Both the position numbers and the translations under genes were made by a program. 64,000 bases of DNA from Haliclystus octoradiatus (taxonomy: Eukaryota > Cnidaria > Staurozoa > Stauromedusae > Haliclystidae): assembly GCA_916610825.1 (NCBI GenBank), contig OU744450.1, positions 8,266,030 through 8,330,029 of the forward strand. Reading direction: 5' to 3'. Below the pieces are notes generated by a model. The model saw nothing but the letters and a program-made list of their open reading frames with translations. It searched no databases and was not told the DNA's origin. Positions 40,124 through 54,605 of the stretch are shown one piece after another; positions within the stretch are counted from its first letter, which is position 1; the number at the start of each line of letters is the position of its first letter.

Positions 40124-41561
40124 GTAAGTTAAATTCAAGTCTTATATTTAATAATTTAGGAGCAATACCTTGTTATAGTGGTAATTTTTACTACTAAAGG
40201 CAATTGACTGGATTAATTTTCCATAGTTTAATATAATGAATTTGTTGATGAAGCAACAGCGCAGCATCTTTGATATATTTTAAGTGATATGTAGATGAAA
40301 ACTTTGCTTAATTTGTCTAAATTTTATGTATGCCGTATGTATGTTAGGGTACTTGAAAAATAGATTCTTGTTACGTTTAAGCTGAATGAGCCTGTACACG
40401 GATGTCAAATGAGCTGTAAAACACGATGTTCATTCACTACGGTATCTATAGTGTATATGTTTATTTCTTGTCCTGTAAATTCGACCTTCAATTTTAAACA
40501 TTTACATTATAATTTTCAGGTGCAGTTTATCTATAGCCAGGCTAGTGGTCAATCTATTCCATGCTATAATCCTAGACAATTTGTATATTTGGATATTTTG
40601 AGTTTGTGAAATATATAATATAATTATGTTATAAGATAATAAACCTTATTTCCTAATTCACGTGAGAGCTTTTTACGCAAAGGATAAGAAAATATCTATA
40701 CTTTCGATATTCAGCATTTCTTGTAATTACAAAAGGTCTCAAAATCAAATTATCAGATCTGATTGCATTTTTCTTCAGAGCTTACCATGCTCATTGTTGT
40801 TTGCTTTTTCTAGCAAACTGCTTCTTTGTATATCAATGAGGGACAGTACTTATTTGCTTAACAAACATGTGAACATCTACTATATAGACCGTTCTTGAAA
40901 ATCGTGTTAATTATTAGTATACTGGTAGACGCTGGATGTACTGTCTTTAGATAGTTTCTAACATCTCTACTACTATATAAAAATGACCTTCAAATATTTT
41001 TACGCGCCAATCTCAAAAACCATGCGAAGAAATCCTGAACATCATACATCATTGGAAAGCTCTCTTTCGTGGTCTCAACATAGGCTATATTGAATTTTGA
41101 CAAATCAACTGAATTCGTTGTAAAATTGAAAAATAAAGTTTTCCGTAAAATATCAAAGCCACAGCCTTCCAGAGCAAAGCCATGCAGGCAATGAACCGCG
41201 GACTTGATCAAGTGTTTTTAAATCTCGAACAAAACCAAAAACATAAATTGGGATGATGACGAAAACCCCTTTCTTCTTGTGTGATTATCTATGTTTAATA
41301 AACTGTCAGTGAAATTCTTCTTCTCCAGACGCAGTTCTCAGCTGAAAATCAATTATAAATTTCACTACAGAGAGTGCTATGTTTACGAAATTCAAAATAA
41401 CCTATGAATTTTCAACAATATTTGGTTTCAATCGTTTGAATTGTAAAAACATCCCCAAGCATCCGCCGTATCAAATTATCTATCAAATGTATTTAGTAAC
41501 AGCGACAAGGAAAATCATGATGAAATGTAGACATAAATAAATCTCAAATCTCTAAAGTCTC

Positions 41562-42537
41562 TTACTGTATATTATAATAGCATTTCACAGTTTAAAAGAA
41601 ATCAGTATAGTAGTAGTTCATGATTTGAAAATGAAAGTATTAATAGTAGTAAGATTTTGCCCAAATATTCTCAAGAATTCCAGTTGCAATTTGATATTGA
41701 TAATCTACTACGAATATATAGCTCAATATGAACCAGTTTATTGAAAAAAATTCAAGCCAACAATCAGACAAATGTAACGAAAGCGTGGTGTGGCCCGTGG
41801 TAGGATTTAGTAGTAAACCACGGTCCACGCAATAGTATTAGGTTAGGGTTAGGGTTAGTCCGAAAATGTCTTTGTATAATTATGCTTTGACATTCATTAG
41901 CCAGCTTTTAAATTAAAAGCCTATTCAAAAGGTCATAACATAAATGGAACCAGTCCAACCAAATTTTCTCCTTTCCACTGCTATCACATGGGGATATAAT
42001 TATGAAGATGAATGTAATGTGTGTATTATTGCTTCATTTAGCTATCGAATAAAGGAATTTATTTCGATAAAACAGTATTAACCTATTCTTTTGATAAAAC
42101 GGCATTGACGCATTTTTTATATAGTTCATATTGAATTAGATATCTACAGTAAAGATTTATTAATATCTATCAAATTGCAATTGGAGCACTTGAAAATCGT
42201 TTGGCAAAATCTTACTTTAATTAATACTTCTAAATAATGAATTATTATTAGTATAAGCAGGACGTCTGATATGGAAGGATTATGACATTTTTATTAACAC
42301 ACTTTCATTAGCTTTTAATAATTACGTTTCAATTTTCTTATGGCATTTTATGTATGACGTTTTTATATATGGTTCATATTGAGCTATATATTCCTAGTAG
42401 TTTATTAATATCAAACTGCAACTGGAAATCTTGAGAATATTTGGGCAAAATCTTACTACTATTCATAATTTCATTCAAATCATGAACTACATACTGATTT
42501 CTTTTAAACTGTGAAATGCTATTATAATATACAGTAA
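41562..42537. repeat. Large inverted repeat, unit 6
   Basis: Arms at about 41562-41735 and 42370-42537; TTAGGG-type tract at 41838-41858. The right arm ends 'cagtaatgg' as in unit 1; the other units have 'cagtactgg'. Confidence 0.75.
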
Positions 42538-43395
42538 TGGAATACGGGAGGATTGTGACATTTTAGTTTTAAGTTATATACATACAATATATGCTACATA
42601 CATTTATGTCTTCAATGCTTCTTTGAGTTTAGTAAACATTACTAATTTTCGTAACCAAATGGATTTGAAAGATAATTTTTAAAGTTATGTTCAATGTTGT
42701 TACTACTTATATATTGAAATGGCAAATAGTGTAACTGAAATCCGTACCATTTTTATTTTAACCTTTTCCAAAAACGCTTCAGTAATCATTGTAACATTGT
42801 AATCTTTTCAACTTTAGCAAAATATTTTTCAACATGATATACACACAGTAACCGAAATCGAATAATGGTTTTGAAATCTTATATAACTCTTAAATTGTAA
42901 GAGTCAATCTTTATTATATACCGTTCCTGTTAACAATAGATTTTTGATTCTGAAATCAATACTTTGTATAGAGCGAAACCACCTCCTTAGTGGAGAAAAT
43001 TAAATACAGCTTCTCAACAGTAACAGGATTGCGCCGAAGGCCCACAAGGCCCTCCCCAGGAGCTAGAAAAAAGCTGCCGTAGGCAGCCTTTTTTCCTTGT
43101 GTTAGTTATAATAATGACTTCAAACTGTTACTACCAATATAGACAATCATATTTATTAACAAAACAAATATAAAGCAGTTATACATGCTATAGGTACTCT
43201 GATTCAGATATTTTTGGTTACAATGAATTGCAGAAAAAGGCAAAATACCAACAATAGCAACGTTTTGACGGATTCTTATGTCTCATTTACCAGCATAAAT
43301 GTATGTAATTAAGCTCTTCACCTTGGAGAATTTCGCCAACTTTGCAATAAAATATAATCATATCAATTCAATGTATAATGTGTTTAACTGCTTAG

Positions 43396-43632
43396 AACTC
43401 ACTTCTGCAACCATCATTGATCCTGGAGTACTCAAGGCTGGATTGGAAATAACCTTCACTTGTTCATCAGTTAGCAGCGGAGGAACGGTCACATATGAAT
43501 ATGAGATTGCTGGAATTTCAGTTTCAAACCCTTACACACCTTCCGCAGATGACAATGGTATGGAATTGAAATGCATTGCAAGTTTATCTGGCTGCCCTCC
43601 GCAAGAAAGCACTGTTTCTCTAGTTGTTCAAT
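43396..43632 (+). CDS. Ig-like domain exon B, unit 6
   Basis: Protein identical to the other B exons; Gly65 codon GGC, as in its counterpart unit 1. Confidence 0.82.
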
Positions 43633-45458
43633 GTAAGTAGATCTTACTGAGTGTTGAGAAACAGTTTCAGTTTTGCAGTAATGCAGAAAATATATCATTG
43701 ACGGAAATATGCATTGCAATAATTTGAAGACCTTTTTATTGTAAATCCTTGAGATTTCTACCATGCTCTTCATATGATAAGGATAGATTAGACAACCATT
43801 TTGCCAATCTAAATTATACTATCTTTTGAAAGCCAATACACAAATATAAGGAATTTACTAGTATGCAATATAGTGGTACCACAAAGGAGTGTAGGGTAAG
43901 ATCTGACCCTAATGAGATACAAGTTTCAATTTGATAATAGGTATTATACCCTTCTTAAGCAAACAGTCATATTCGGTAAAAGCTTTCAGATATGTCAGGA
44001 TGAGATCTTTCTAACAAGTTTCTGGGGTATTATTTGAAAGATTTTATTATGGTACCATAAATCAAATTTTACTTATTTACGCCATTTTTTCTTAAATAAA
44101 CTTTTCATTAAAATTTTCATTTTATATAACTACTGCAACGGTAGCACATATAAAGCACCGTCATTTGAGTACGACAATATCAAAATAATTATAATTATAA
44201 TTTCTGGAGAGAAGTTTTATTCAACCGCGACTTCACCTAACTTTAATTTAACACAGTAACGGGAAGATTTATGATATTCCATCTCAGCAATTCTGTTAGA
44301 CGTATAGATTAGATTGTACCTATGCATAATAATAATAATAATAATATATGATGTAAGAGTAAAAAAATACACAATCTTTAATGTCTTTTATTCTCAAGTG
44401 TGTATAATTTTATTCTTTGATCATATAATATTATTATATTATTATTTAGTGCTCTGTTGAATGAATAGAGCATTATATTAAATGCCATGAGATAAACAAA
44501 AAATTTATTAAAAAAATACCAATATAAAAGTACATATATATGTAGTTTTATTTTGAACAACTTTTCAAAATAAAATCGATTGTCAAAGTTTCTTCAAAGA
44601 GAATTTATACCTTCCGAACAAATCTATGAAGTCCTATATTTGAGTTGTAAAATGTTGAATTATTTGCACAAACAAATATTTTTGAGCTTCGTTCCTTTCA
44701 CGGGCTGGAATTTTATTGAACCAACACGATACTAACTGGTAGGCATTATTTTTTGATGAATTTATAAATCTTCAACACCGAATGAAGGTAATTCCCGAAA
44801 ATAATGATGCCTTTGAAAACAACAAATTAAAAGCTTATCAAATCACAGCTACGTAATTATTCTACCAAAATAAGGATTGAGATTTGAATTTGTATAGGCC
44901 TAGGGCTATAAACTACTTTGCAGACATGGAAAGACAGCAGACACTTCTAGATCACGATATATTTACCATTTTTAACTTCATATTCTTCTTACGCCGACTT
45001 TATTTTGTTCTAATTGTTTAAAAATTTTGAAATTACATTAAACGGGGTGTTAAAATCACACGGCTATTTATATTTTTATTCAAATCAACAATTGTAATAG
45101 AATGATTCTTAAATTTATCGTTTTGGAAACTTTTGTTCAATTACTATTTTATTTACCTTAATCCAAGTAATTCAGCTCAAGTAAGGTATTCTTTATTTCG
45201 ATTGCCTCTTTAATTGTAACAACATTCACCTTCACTCACAAAATTTCCGTATTAACAATTAACTTCAAGTGGAAAACAATATAGTTCTGTTTTTGAGATT
45301 TCAATTTGAATTCGATCTGGCTACCCGCCAGATTAACAACCTATGATATTGTGAAAACTATAAATTCAGGAACAAATAACAAAATTTCTCAAACTGTTTC
45401 ATCTGATATTAGGGTAGTAGTTGCAATAACTATAATGTTATTTTAATTCATTTGTTAG

Positions 45459-45695
45459 ACCTCAGCTCTGCATCCATTAATGATCCAGGAACACTCCAGG
45501 CTGGAAGTCAGGTTACTTTCACTTGTTCATCAGTTAGCAGTGGAGGACCGGTTACATATGAATATGAGATTGCTGGAATCTCAGTTTCAAACCCTTACAC
45601 AGCTACTGCAGCTAACAATGGTATGGAATTGAAGTGCATTGCAATCCTATCTGGTTGCCCTCCGCAAGAAAGCAGTGTTTCATTAAATGTTGAAT
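45459..45695 (+). CDS. Ig-like domain exon C, unit 6
   Basis: Protein identical to the other C exons. Confidence 0.82.
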
Positions 45696-47559
45696 GTAAG
45701 TAACTGATGATCGGTGTTGATGAAGATTGATGTTATGAAAATATGCAAAAGCAATATTAGTGAGAAATATGTTTCACAACTATCAGCAATTTATTGTAAT
45801 GTTCTTTATATGACAAGTATACATTAGAATATCATTTTAATTATGTTAATTTTACTTCCCAGCCGTTGCCAAATACATTTCTCCTGCTATGCTTTATAAA
45901 TGTATTATTAATAGATGTAGTGTACCATCTGACTCTATAGTGATACAAGTTCAAATTCATAAAGGCAACTATATTTATATCAATTTAACAAAACGTTTTA
46001 CTTTACAATTTTAAAATAGGTAAGGATGAAATCATATGTTCCTGGTATTGTATGAAAAAGGGGTAGTACGGTACTATACATACATATCATAGTGATTTAT
46101 TACATTGCTATCTCAAGTAACTTTGGACATCATAGAAAAATTATTGTGCATTAAATTATTTTTGAAGAATTCCGAATAATATGTTCCAACCTGAGTGTAA
46201 TTACGATTATATTGTTTTACCATCAATTTATTCTTATGTGCAATCATAGATTTCATAAGTTAGCTTTATCTGTTTTGATTTCTGTCTATCAAATGCTTTG
46301 TTTTTAATGATCAGTTCTTTGAAAGATGTTCAAGTAAATTTGAAGCTAATAGATGTTTCCTGATAATTGATGAATATGCACAATGATTAAAATCAAGAAC
46401 AAATGAGGTTGTCATAAAGGGTACTAGGAAAGCATGAAAGATTGACTAGCCATTTATTGTCCCTTCGCGATCTCTGAGAAGCTATGAGCAAATTATGACT
46501 TATCTGCTAAGATTTGCAACTATAAAATAACAAATTTAAAGGTTTGGAGCCCACCTTCATATACGCCATTATAATAATTTCATTCATATAACATCAGTTT
46601 ATAAGTTATTAAGAATCTGACACAAATTAGATGGTAAGAATACAGCGTGGTGCATAAGTGTAACAAATTACAACTGATATTCAAACCAGAACTGTTAAAA
46701 GGGATATAATATATATAAAAACTTTTCAAAATTAAATGTTGTAAATAAATTTGAAGTTATCATTAGAAAGACACAACATAACTATCTTCCAACGTAAATC
46801 AAATCTTTTTTAAAAGTATTAGATTTACTTCAATTTATTCGCTGCAGAATATAAAATTTAAAAATTTTATTTCTTATTTCAAAAGATATTTTTGAGTTCT
46901 ATAAGATGTAAATTGATAAAAGTAGTTGCATTTGTTGCAATGAGGGGCCATTAAAAGAAGCTCTGTGTATCGTTCATGTTTACGTGACGATCATTCTGTC
47001 ATCTAGGTATTCTATACTTAGGGAATGGGAATGCGATATCGGGGAAAACTTGATTATATCCTCTCTAGCCTCTCCCACCTATAAACCTGACGCAAATAAT
47101 TTACTTTGAATAAATGTCTTTCCATCTTAATCTAAATAAGAAATGATTTACTTTGTTTATCATTGTTGGTTCAACACAATAAGAAAACAAAGAATGTAAT
47201 AATGGAGGTTAAAATTTGAAAATTCATGCTTTGAATGTTAATTCTTTTTTCTGCTGTTTCAGGAAGATACACTATCAAAATATTGGCAATTGAAAAAATT
47301 AAATCAATATTATATATAAACGCTTTTGATGCCAAAATCTTTCAAACATGTGCAACTGTGTAAAAAGAGCTAAAGTCAGAATTGGAAGAATTCCAGAGAG
47401 CATTTTGTTAGATAGTTCAAATAATAGAATTTATTATACATGCGCAAGCCTTTCTAATAGGAACTCTTAAAGAAACTCATCGTACATTATTTCTTTAATA
47501 GTTTATACGATAGGATTATCGCGATTACAATCACTTTGATGTTTAATGTTATTTATCAG

Positions 47560-47796
47560 ACCTCAGCTCTGCAACCATTGACGATCCTGGAACCATCAAA
47601 GATGGAAGTGAAATAACTTTTACATGTTCAGCTGACAGTAATGGAGGAGTGGTCACTTATGAATATCAAATAAATAACATCGTAGTTACCAACCCACATA
47701 GAATTTTTGGCAGTGACAATGGTATGGATTTGAAATGCATAGCAAAGCTAGCTGGTTTTGCTGACAAGGAAAGCAGTGTCACACTAGTGGTTCAAC
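47560..47796 (+). CDS. Ig-like domain exon A, unit 7
   Basis: Matches unit 2 exon A apart from keeping Ser72, so the Ile in unit 2 probably arose after the block duplication. Confidence 0.8.
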
Positions 47797-49234
47797 GTAA
47801 GTTAAAATCAAGTCTTATATTTAATAATTTAGGAGCAATACCTTGTTATAGTGGTAATTTTTACTGCTAAAGGCAATTGACTGGATTAATTTTCCATAGT
47901 TTAATATAATGAATTTGTTGATGAAGCAACAGCGCAGCATCTTTGATATATTTTAAGTGATATGTAGATGAAAACTTTGCTTAATTTGTCTAAATTTTAT
48001 GTATGCCGTATGTATGTTAGGGTACTTGAAAAATAAATTCTTGTTACGTTTAAGCTGAATGAGCCTGTACACGGATGTCAAATGAGCTGTAAAACACGAT
48101 GTTCATTCACTACGGTATCTATAGTGTATATGTTTATTTCTTGTCCTGTAAATTCGACCTTCAATTTTAAACATTTACATTATAATTTTCAGGTGCAGTT
48201 CATCTATAGCCAGGCTAGTGGTCAATCTATTCCATGCTATAATCCTAGACAATTTGTATATTTGGATATTTTGAGTTTGTGAAATATATAATATAATTAT
48301 GTTATAAGATAATAAACCTTATTTCCTAATTCACGTGAGAGCTTTTTACGCAAAGGATAAGAAAATATCTATACTTTCGATATTCAGCATTTCTTGTAGT
48401 TACAAAAGGTCTCAAAATCAAATTATCAGATCTGATTGCATTTTTCTTCAGAGCTTACCATGCTCATTGTTGTTTGCTTTTTCTAGCAAACTGCTTCTTT
48501 GTATATCAATGAGGGACAGTACTTATTTGCTTAACAAACATGTGAAAATCTACTATATAGACCGTTCTTGAAAATCGTGTTAATTATTAGTATACTGGTA
48601 GACGCTGGATGTACTGTCTTTAGATAGTTTCTAACATCTCTACTACTATATAAAAATGACCTTCAAATATTTTTACGCGCCAATCTCAAAAACCATGCGA
48701 AGAAATCCTGAACATCATACATCATTGGAAAGCTCTCTTTCGTGGTCTCAACATAGGCTATATTGAATTTTGACAAATCAACTGAATTCGTTGTAAAATT
48801 GAAAAATAAAGTTTTCCGTAAAATATCAAAGCCACAGCCTTCCAGAGCAAAGCCATGCAGGCAATGAACCGCGGACTTGATCAAGTGTTTTTAAATCTCG
48901 AACAAAACCAAAAACATAAATTGGGATGATGACGAAAACCACTTTCTTCTTGTGTGATTATCTATGTTTAATAAACTGTCAGTGAAATTCTTCTTCTCCA
49001 GACGCAGTTCTCAGCTGAAAATCAATTATAAATTTCACTACAGAGAGTGCTATGTTTACGAAATTCAAAATAACCTATGAATTTTCAACAATATTTGGTT
49101 TCAATCGTTTGAATTGTAAAAACATCCCCAAGCATCCGCCGTATCAAATTATCTATCAAATGTATTTAGTAACAGCGACAAGGAAAATCATGATGAAATG
49201 TAGACATAAATAAATCTCAAATCTCTAAAGTCTC

Positions 49235-50210
49235 TTACTGTATATTATAATAGCATTTCACAGTTTAAAAGAAATCAGTATAGTAGTAGTTCATGATTTG
49301 AAAATGAAAGTATTAATAGTAGTAAGATTTTGCCCAAATATTCTCAAGAATTCCAGTTGCAATTTGATATTAATAATCTACTACGAATATATAGCTCAAT
49401 ATGAACCAGTTTATTGAAAAAAATTCAAGCCAACAATCAGACAAATGTAACGAAAGCGTGGTGTGGCCCGTGGTTGGATTTAGTAGTAAACCACGGTCCA
49501 CGCAATAGTATTAGGTTAGGGTTAGGGTTAGTCCGAAAATGTCTTTGTATAATTATGCTTTGACATTCATTAGCCAGCTTTTAAATTAAAAGCCTATTCA
49601 AAAGGTCATAACATAAATGGAACCAGTCCAACCAAATTTTCTCCTTTCCACTGCTATCACATGGGGATATAATTATGAAGATAAATGTAATGTGTGTATT
49701 ATTGCTTCATTTAGCTATCGAATAAATGAATTTATTTCGATAAAACAGTATTAACCTATTCTTTTGATAAAACGGCATTGACGCATTTTTTATATAGTTC
49801 ATATTGAATTAGATATCTACAGTAAAGATTTATTAATATCTATCAAATTGCAATTGGAGCACTTGAAAATCGTTTGGCAAAATCTTACTTCTATTAATAC
49901 TTCTAAATAATGAATTATTATTAGTATAAGCAGGACGTCTGATATGGAAGGATTATGACATTTTTATTAACACACTTTCATTAGCTTTTAATAATTACAT
50001 TTCAATTTTCTTATGGCATTTTATGTATGACGTTTTTATATATGGTTCATATTGAGCTATATATTCCTAGTAGTTTATTAATATCAAACTGCAACTGGAA
50101 ATCTTGAGAATATTTGGGCAAAATCTTACTACTATTCATAATTTCATTCAAATCATGAACTACATACTGATTTCTTTTAAACTGTGAAATGCTATTATAA
50201 TATACAGTAC
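49235..50210. repeat. Large inverted repeat, unit 7
   Basis: Arms at about 49235-49408 and 50043-50210; TTAGGG-type tract at 49511-49531. Confidence 0.75.
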
Positions 50211-51068
50211 TGGAATACGGGAGGATTGTGACATTTTAGTTTTAAGTTATATACATACAATATATGCTACATACATTTATGTCTTCAATGCTTCTTTGAG
50301 TTTAGTAAACATTACTAATTTTCGTAACCAAATGGATTTGAAAGATAATTTTTAAAGTTATGTTCAATGTTGTTACTACTTATATATTGAAATGGCAAAT
50401 AGTGTAACTGAAATCCGTACCATTTTTATTTTAACCTTTTCCAAAAACGCTTCAGTAATCATTGTAACATTGTAATCTTTTCAACTTTAGCAAAATATTT
50501 TTCAACATGATATACACACAGTAACCGAAATCGAATAATGGTTTTGAAATCTTATATAACTCTTAAATTGTAAGAGTCAATCTTTATTATATACCGTTCC
50601 TGTTAACAATAGATTTTTGATTCTGAAATCAATACTTTGTATAGAGCGAAACCACCTCCTTAGTGAAGAAAATTAAATACAGCTTCTCAACAGTAACAGG
50701 ATTGCGCTGAAGGCCCACAAGGCCCTCCCCAGGAGCTAGAAAAAAGCTGCCGTAGGCAGCCTTTTTTCCTTGTGTTAGTTATAATAATGACTTCAAACTG
50801 TTACTACCAATATAGACAATCATATTTATTAACAAAACAAATATAAAGCAGTTATACATGCTATAGGTACTCTGATTCAGATATTTTTGGTTACAATGAA
50901 TTGCAGAAAAAGGCAAAATACCAACAATAGCAACGTTTTGACGGATTCTTATGTCTCATTTACCAGCATAAATGTATGTAATTAAGCTCTTCACCTTGGA
51001 GAATTTCGCCAACTTTGCAATAAAATATAATCATATCAATTCAATGTATAATGTGTTTAACTGCTTAG

Positions 51069-51305
51069 AACTCACTTCTGCAACCATCATTGATCCTGGA
51101 GTACTCAAGGCTGGATTGGAAATAACCTTCACTTGTTCATCAGTTAGCAGCGGAGGAACGGTCACATATGAATATGAGATTGCTGGAATTTCAGTTTCAA
51201 ACCCTTACACACCTTCCGCAGATGACAATGGTATGGAATTGAAATGCATTGCAAGTTTATCTGGTTGCCCTCCGCAAGAAAGCACTGTTTCTCTAGTTGT
51301 TCAAT
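51069..51305 (+). CDS. Ig-like domain exon B, unit 7
   Basis: Protein identical to the other B exons; Gly65 codon GGT, as in unit 2. Confidence 0.82.
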
Positions 51306-53139
51306 GTAAGTAGATCTTACTGAGTGTTGAGAAACAGTTTCAGTTGTGCAGTAATGCAGAAAATATATCATTGACGGAAATATGCATTGCAATAATTTGA
51401 AGACCTTTTTATTGTAAATCCTTGAGATTTCTACCATGCTCTTCATATGATAAGGATAGATTAGACAACCATTTTGCCAATCTAAATTATACTATCTTTT
51501 GAAAGCCAATACACAAATATAAGGAATTTACTAGTATGCAATATAGTGGTACCACAAAGGAGTGTAGGGTAAGATCTGACCCTAGTGAGATACAAGTTTC
51601 AATTTGATAATAGGTATTATACCCTTCTTAAGCAAACAGTCATATTCGGTAAAAGCTTTCAGATATGTCAGGATGAGATCTTTCTAACAAGTTTCTGGGG
51701 TATTATTTGAAAGATTTTAGTATGGTACCAAAAATCAAATTTTACTTATTTACGCCATTTTTTCTTAAATAAACTTTTCATTAAAATTTTCATTTTATAT
51801 AACTACTGCAACGGTAGCACATATAAAGCACCGTCATTTGAGTACGACAATATCAAAATAATTATAATTATAATTTCTGGAGAGAAGTTTTATTCAACCG
51901 CGACTTCACCTAACTTTAATTTAACACAGTAACGGGAAGATTTATGATATTCCATCTCAGCAATTCTGTTAGACGTATAGATTAGATTGTACCTATGCAT
52001 AATAATAATAATAATAATAATATATGATGTAAGAGTAAAAAAATACACAATCTTTAATGTCTTTTATTCTCAAGTGTGTATAATTTTATTCTTTGATCAT
52101 ATAATATTATTATATTATTATTTAGTGCTCTGTTGAATGAATACATAGAGCATTATATTAAATGCCATGAGATTTAATTAAAAATTTATTAAAAAAATAC
52201 CAATATAAAAGTACATATATATGTAATTTTATTTTGAACAACTTTTCAAAATAAAATCGATTGTCAAAGTTTCTTCAAAGAGAATTTATACCTTCCGAAC
52301 AAATCTATGAAGTCCTATATTTGAGTTGTAAAATGTTGAATTATTTGCACAAACAAATATTTTTGAGCTTCGTTCCTTTCACGGGCTGGAATTTTATTGA
52401 ACCAACACGATACTAACTGGTAGGCATTATTTTTTGATGAATATATAAATCTTCAACACCGAATGAAGGTAATTCCCGAAAATAATGATGCCTTTGAAAA
52501 CAACAAATTAAAAGCTTATCAAATCACAGCTACGTAATTATTCTACCAAAATAAGGATGGAGATTTGAATTTGTATAGGCCTAGGGCTATAAACTACTTT
52601 GCAGACATGGGAAGACAGCAGACACTTCTAGATCACAATATATTTACCATTTTTAACTTCATATTCTTCTTACGCTGACTTTATTTTGTTCTAATTGTTT
52701 AAAAATTTTGAAATTACATTAAACGGGGTGTTAAAATCACACGGCTATTTATATTTTTATTCAAATCAACAATTGTAATAGAATGATTCTTAAATTTATC
52801 GTTTTGGAAACTTTTGTTCAATTACTATTTTATTTACCTTAATCCAAGTAATTCAGCTCAAGTAAGGTATTCTTTATTTCGATTGCCTCTTTAATTGTAA
52901 CAACATTCACCTTCACTCACAAAATTTCTGTATTAACAATTAACTTCAAGTGGAAAACAATATAGTTCTGTTTTTGAGATTTCAATTTGAATTCGATCTG
53001 GCTACCCGCCAGATTAACAACCTATGATATTTTGAAAACTATAAATTCAGGAACAAATTACAATATTTCTCAAACTGTTTCATCTGATATTAGGGTAGTA
53101 GATGCAATAACTATAATGTTATTTTAATTCATTTGTTAG

Positions 53140-53376
53140 ACCTCAGCTCTGCATCCATTAATGATCCAGGAACACTCCAGGCTGGAAGTCAGGTTACTTT
53201 CACTTGTTCATCAGTTAGCAGTGGAGGACCGGTTACATATGAATATGAGATTGCTGGAATCTCAGTTTCAAACCCTTACACAGCTACTGCAGCTAACAAT
53301 GGTATGGAATTGAAGTGCATTGCAATCCTATCTGGTTGCCCTCCGCAAGAAAGCAGTGTTTCATTAAATGTTGAAT
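53140..53376 (+). CDS. Ig-like domain exon C, unit 7
   Basis: Protein identical to the other C exons. It is the last exon before the retrotransposon-bearing intron. Confidence 0.82.
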
Positions 53377-54416
53377 GTAAGTAACTGATGATCGGTGTTG
53401 ATGAAGATTGATGTTATGAAAATATGCAAAAGCAATATTAGTGAGAAATATGTTTCACAACTATCAGCAATTTATTGTAATGTTCTTTATATGACAAGTA
53501 TACATTAGAATATCATTTTAATTATGTTAATTTTACTTCCCAGCCGTTGCCAAATACATTTCTCCTGCTATGCTTTATAAATGTATTATTAATAGATGTA
53601 GTGTACCATCTGACTCTATAGTGATACAAGTTCAAATTCATAAAGGCAACTATATTTATATCAATTTAACAAAACGTTTTACTTTACAATTTTAAAATAG
53701 GTAAGGATGAAATCATATGTTCCTGGTATTGTATGATAAAGGGGTAGTACGGTACTATACATACATATCATAGTGATTTATTACATTGCTATCTCAAGTA
53801 ACTTTGTACATCATAGAAAAATTATTGTGCATTAAATTATGTTTGAAGAATTCCGAATAATATGTTCCAACCTGAGTGTAATTACGATTATATTGTTTTA
53901 CCATCAATTTATTCTTATGTGCAATCATAGATTTCATAAGTTAGCTTTATCTGTTTTGATTTCTGTCTATCAAATGCTTTGTTTTTAATGATCAGTTATT
54001 TGAAAGATGTTCAAGTAAATTTGAAGCTAATAGATGTTTCCTGATAATTGATGAATATGCACAATGATTAAAATCAAGAACAAATGAGGTTGTCATAAAG
54101 GGTACTAGGAAAGCATGAAAGATTGACTAGCCATTTATTGTCCCTTCGCGATCTCTGAGAAACTATGAGCAAATTATGACTTATCTGCTAAGATTTGCAA
54201 CTATAAAATAACAAATTTAAAGGTTTGGAGCCCACCTACATATACGCCATTATAATAATTTCATTCATATAACATCAGTTGATAAGTTATTAAGAATCTG
54301 ACACAAATTAGATGGTAAGAATACAGCGTGGTGCATAAGTGTAACATATTACAACTGATATTCAAACCAGAACTGTTAAAAGGGATATAATATTTATAAA
54401 AACTCTTCAAAATTAA

Positions 54417-54421
54417 ATGTT
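54417..54421. repeat. Target-site duplication, left copy (ATGTT)
   Basis: ATGTT occurs on both sides of the element and once at the empty site in the other units. A five-base duplication is usual for Ty3/Gypsy integrases. Confidence 0.9.
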
Positions 54422-54495
54422 TGTTATATATGTGTTAACTAACACCTTGTATCTAGCGTAAACATGATCAATGGAGATTAGATTGAGACATCACA
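54422..54495 (+). repeat. 5' LTR (74 bp)
   Basis: Begins TG and ends CA, and is identical over all 74 bases to 59156-59229. It contains TATATA near its start and a small inverted repeat GTGTTA-ac-TAACAC (54432-54445). At this length the U3, R and U5 parts cannot be separated by eye. Confidence 0.93.
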
Positions 54496-54513
54496 TGGCG
54501 CAGTTGATATTTT
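54496..54513 (+). promoter_or_regulatory. Primer-binding site
   Basis: TGGCGCAGTTG... starts immediately after the 5' LTR. The TGG complements the CCA end of a tRNA, as expected for minus-strand priming. I cannot identify the tRNA, and the 3' limit is approximate. Confidence 0.7.
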
Positions 54514-54605
54514 TGAACTTACCATTGTTTATCATTATATCTTGTTTAGTTTGATATGTTATTTATTATCATTCTGTTTATCGTATATCGTTTACATTAA
54601 ACGTT

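Larger units (their letters stand above)
38418..46091 (+). repeat. Tandem unit 6 (7674 bp), counterpart of unit 1
   Basis: Contains exons A, B and C at 39887-40123, 43396-43632 and 45459-45695. The hairpin is at 43066-43095 and the TTAGGG-type tract at 41838-41858. Its length is identical to unit 1 and it has the same 4-bp deletion near 44467. Only a handful of single-base differences from unit 1 were noticed by eye. No other genes are seen. Confidence 0.93.
46092..53772 (+). repeat. Tandem unit 7 (7681 bp), counterpart of unit 2
   Basis: Contains exons A, B and C at 47560-47796, 51069-51305 and 53140-53376. The hairpin is at 50739-50768 and the TTAGGG-type tract at 49511-49531. Its length equals unit 2. 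Differences seen by eye include 'gaagctatg' near 46478, 'aataaatgaa' near 49723 and 'tagtgaagaa' near 50662. No other genes are seen. Confidence 0.93.
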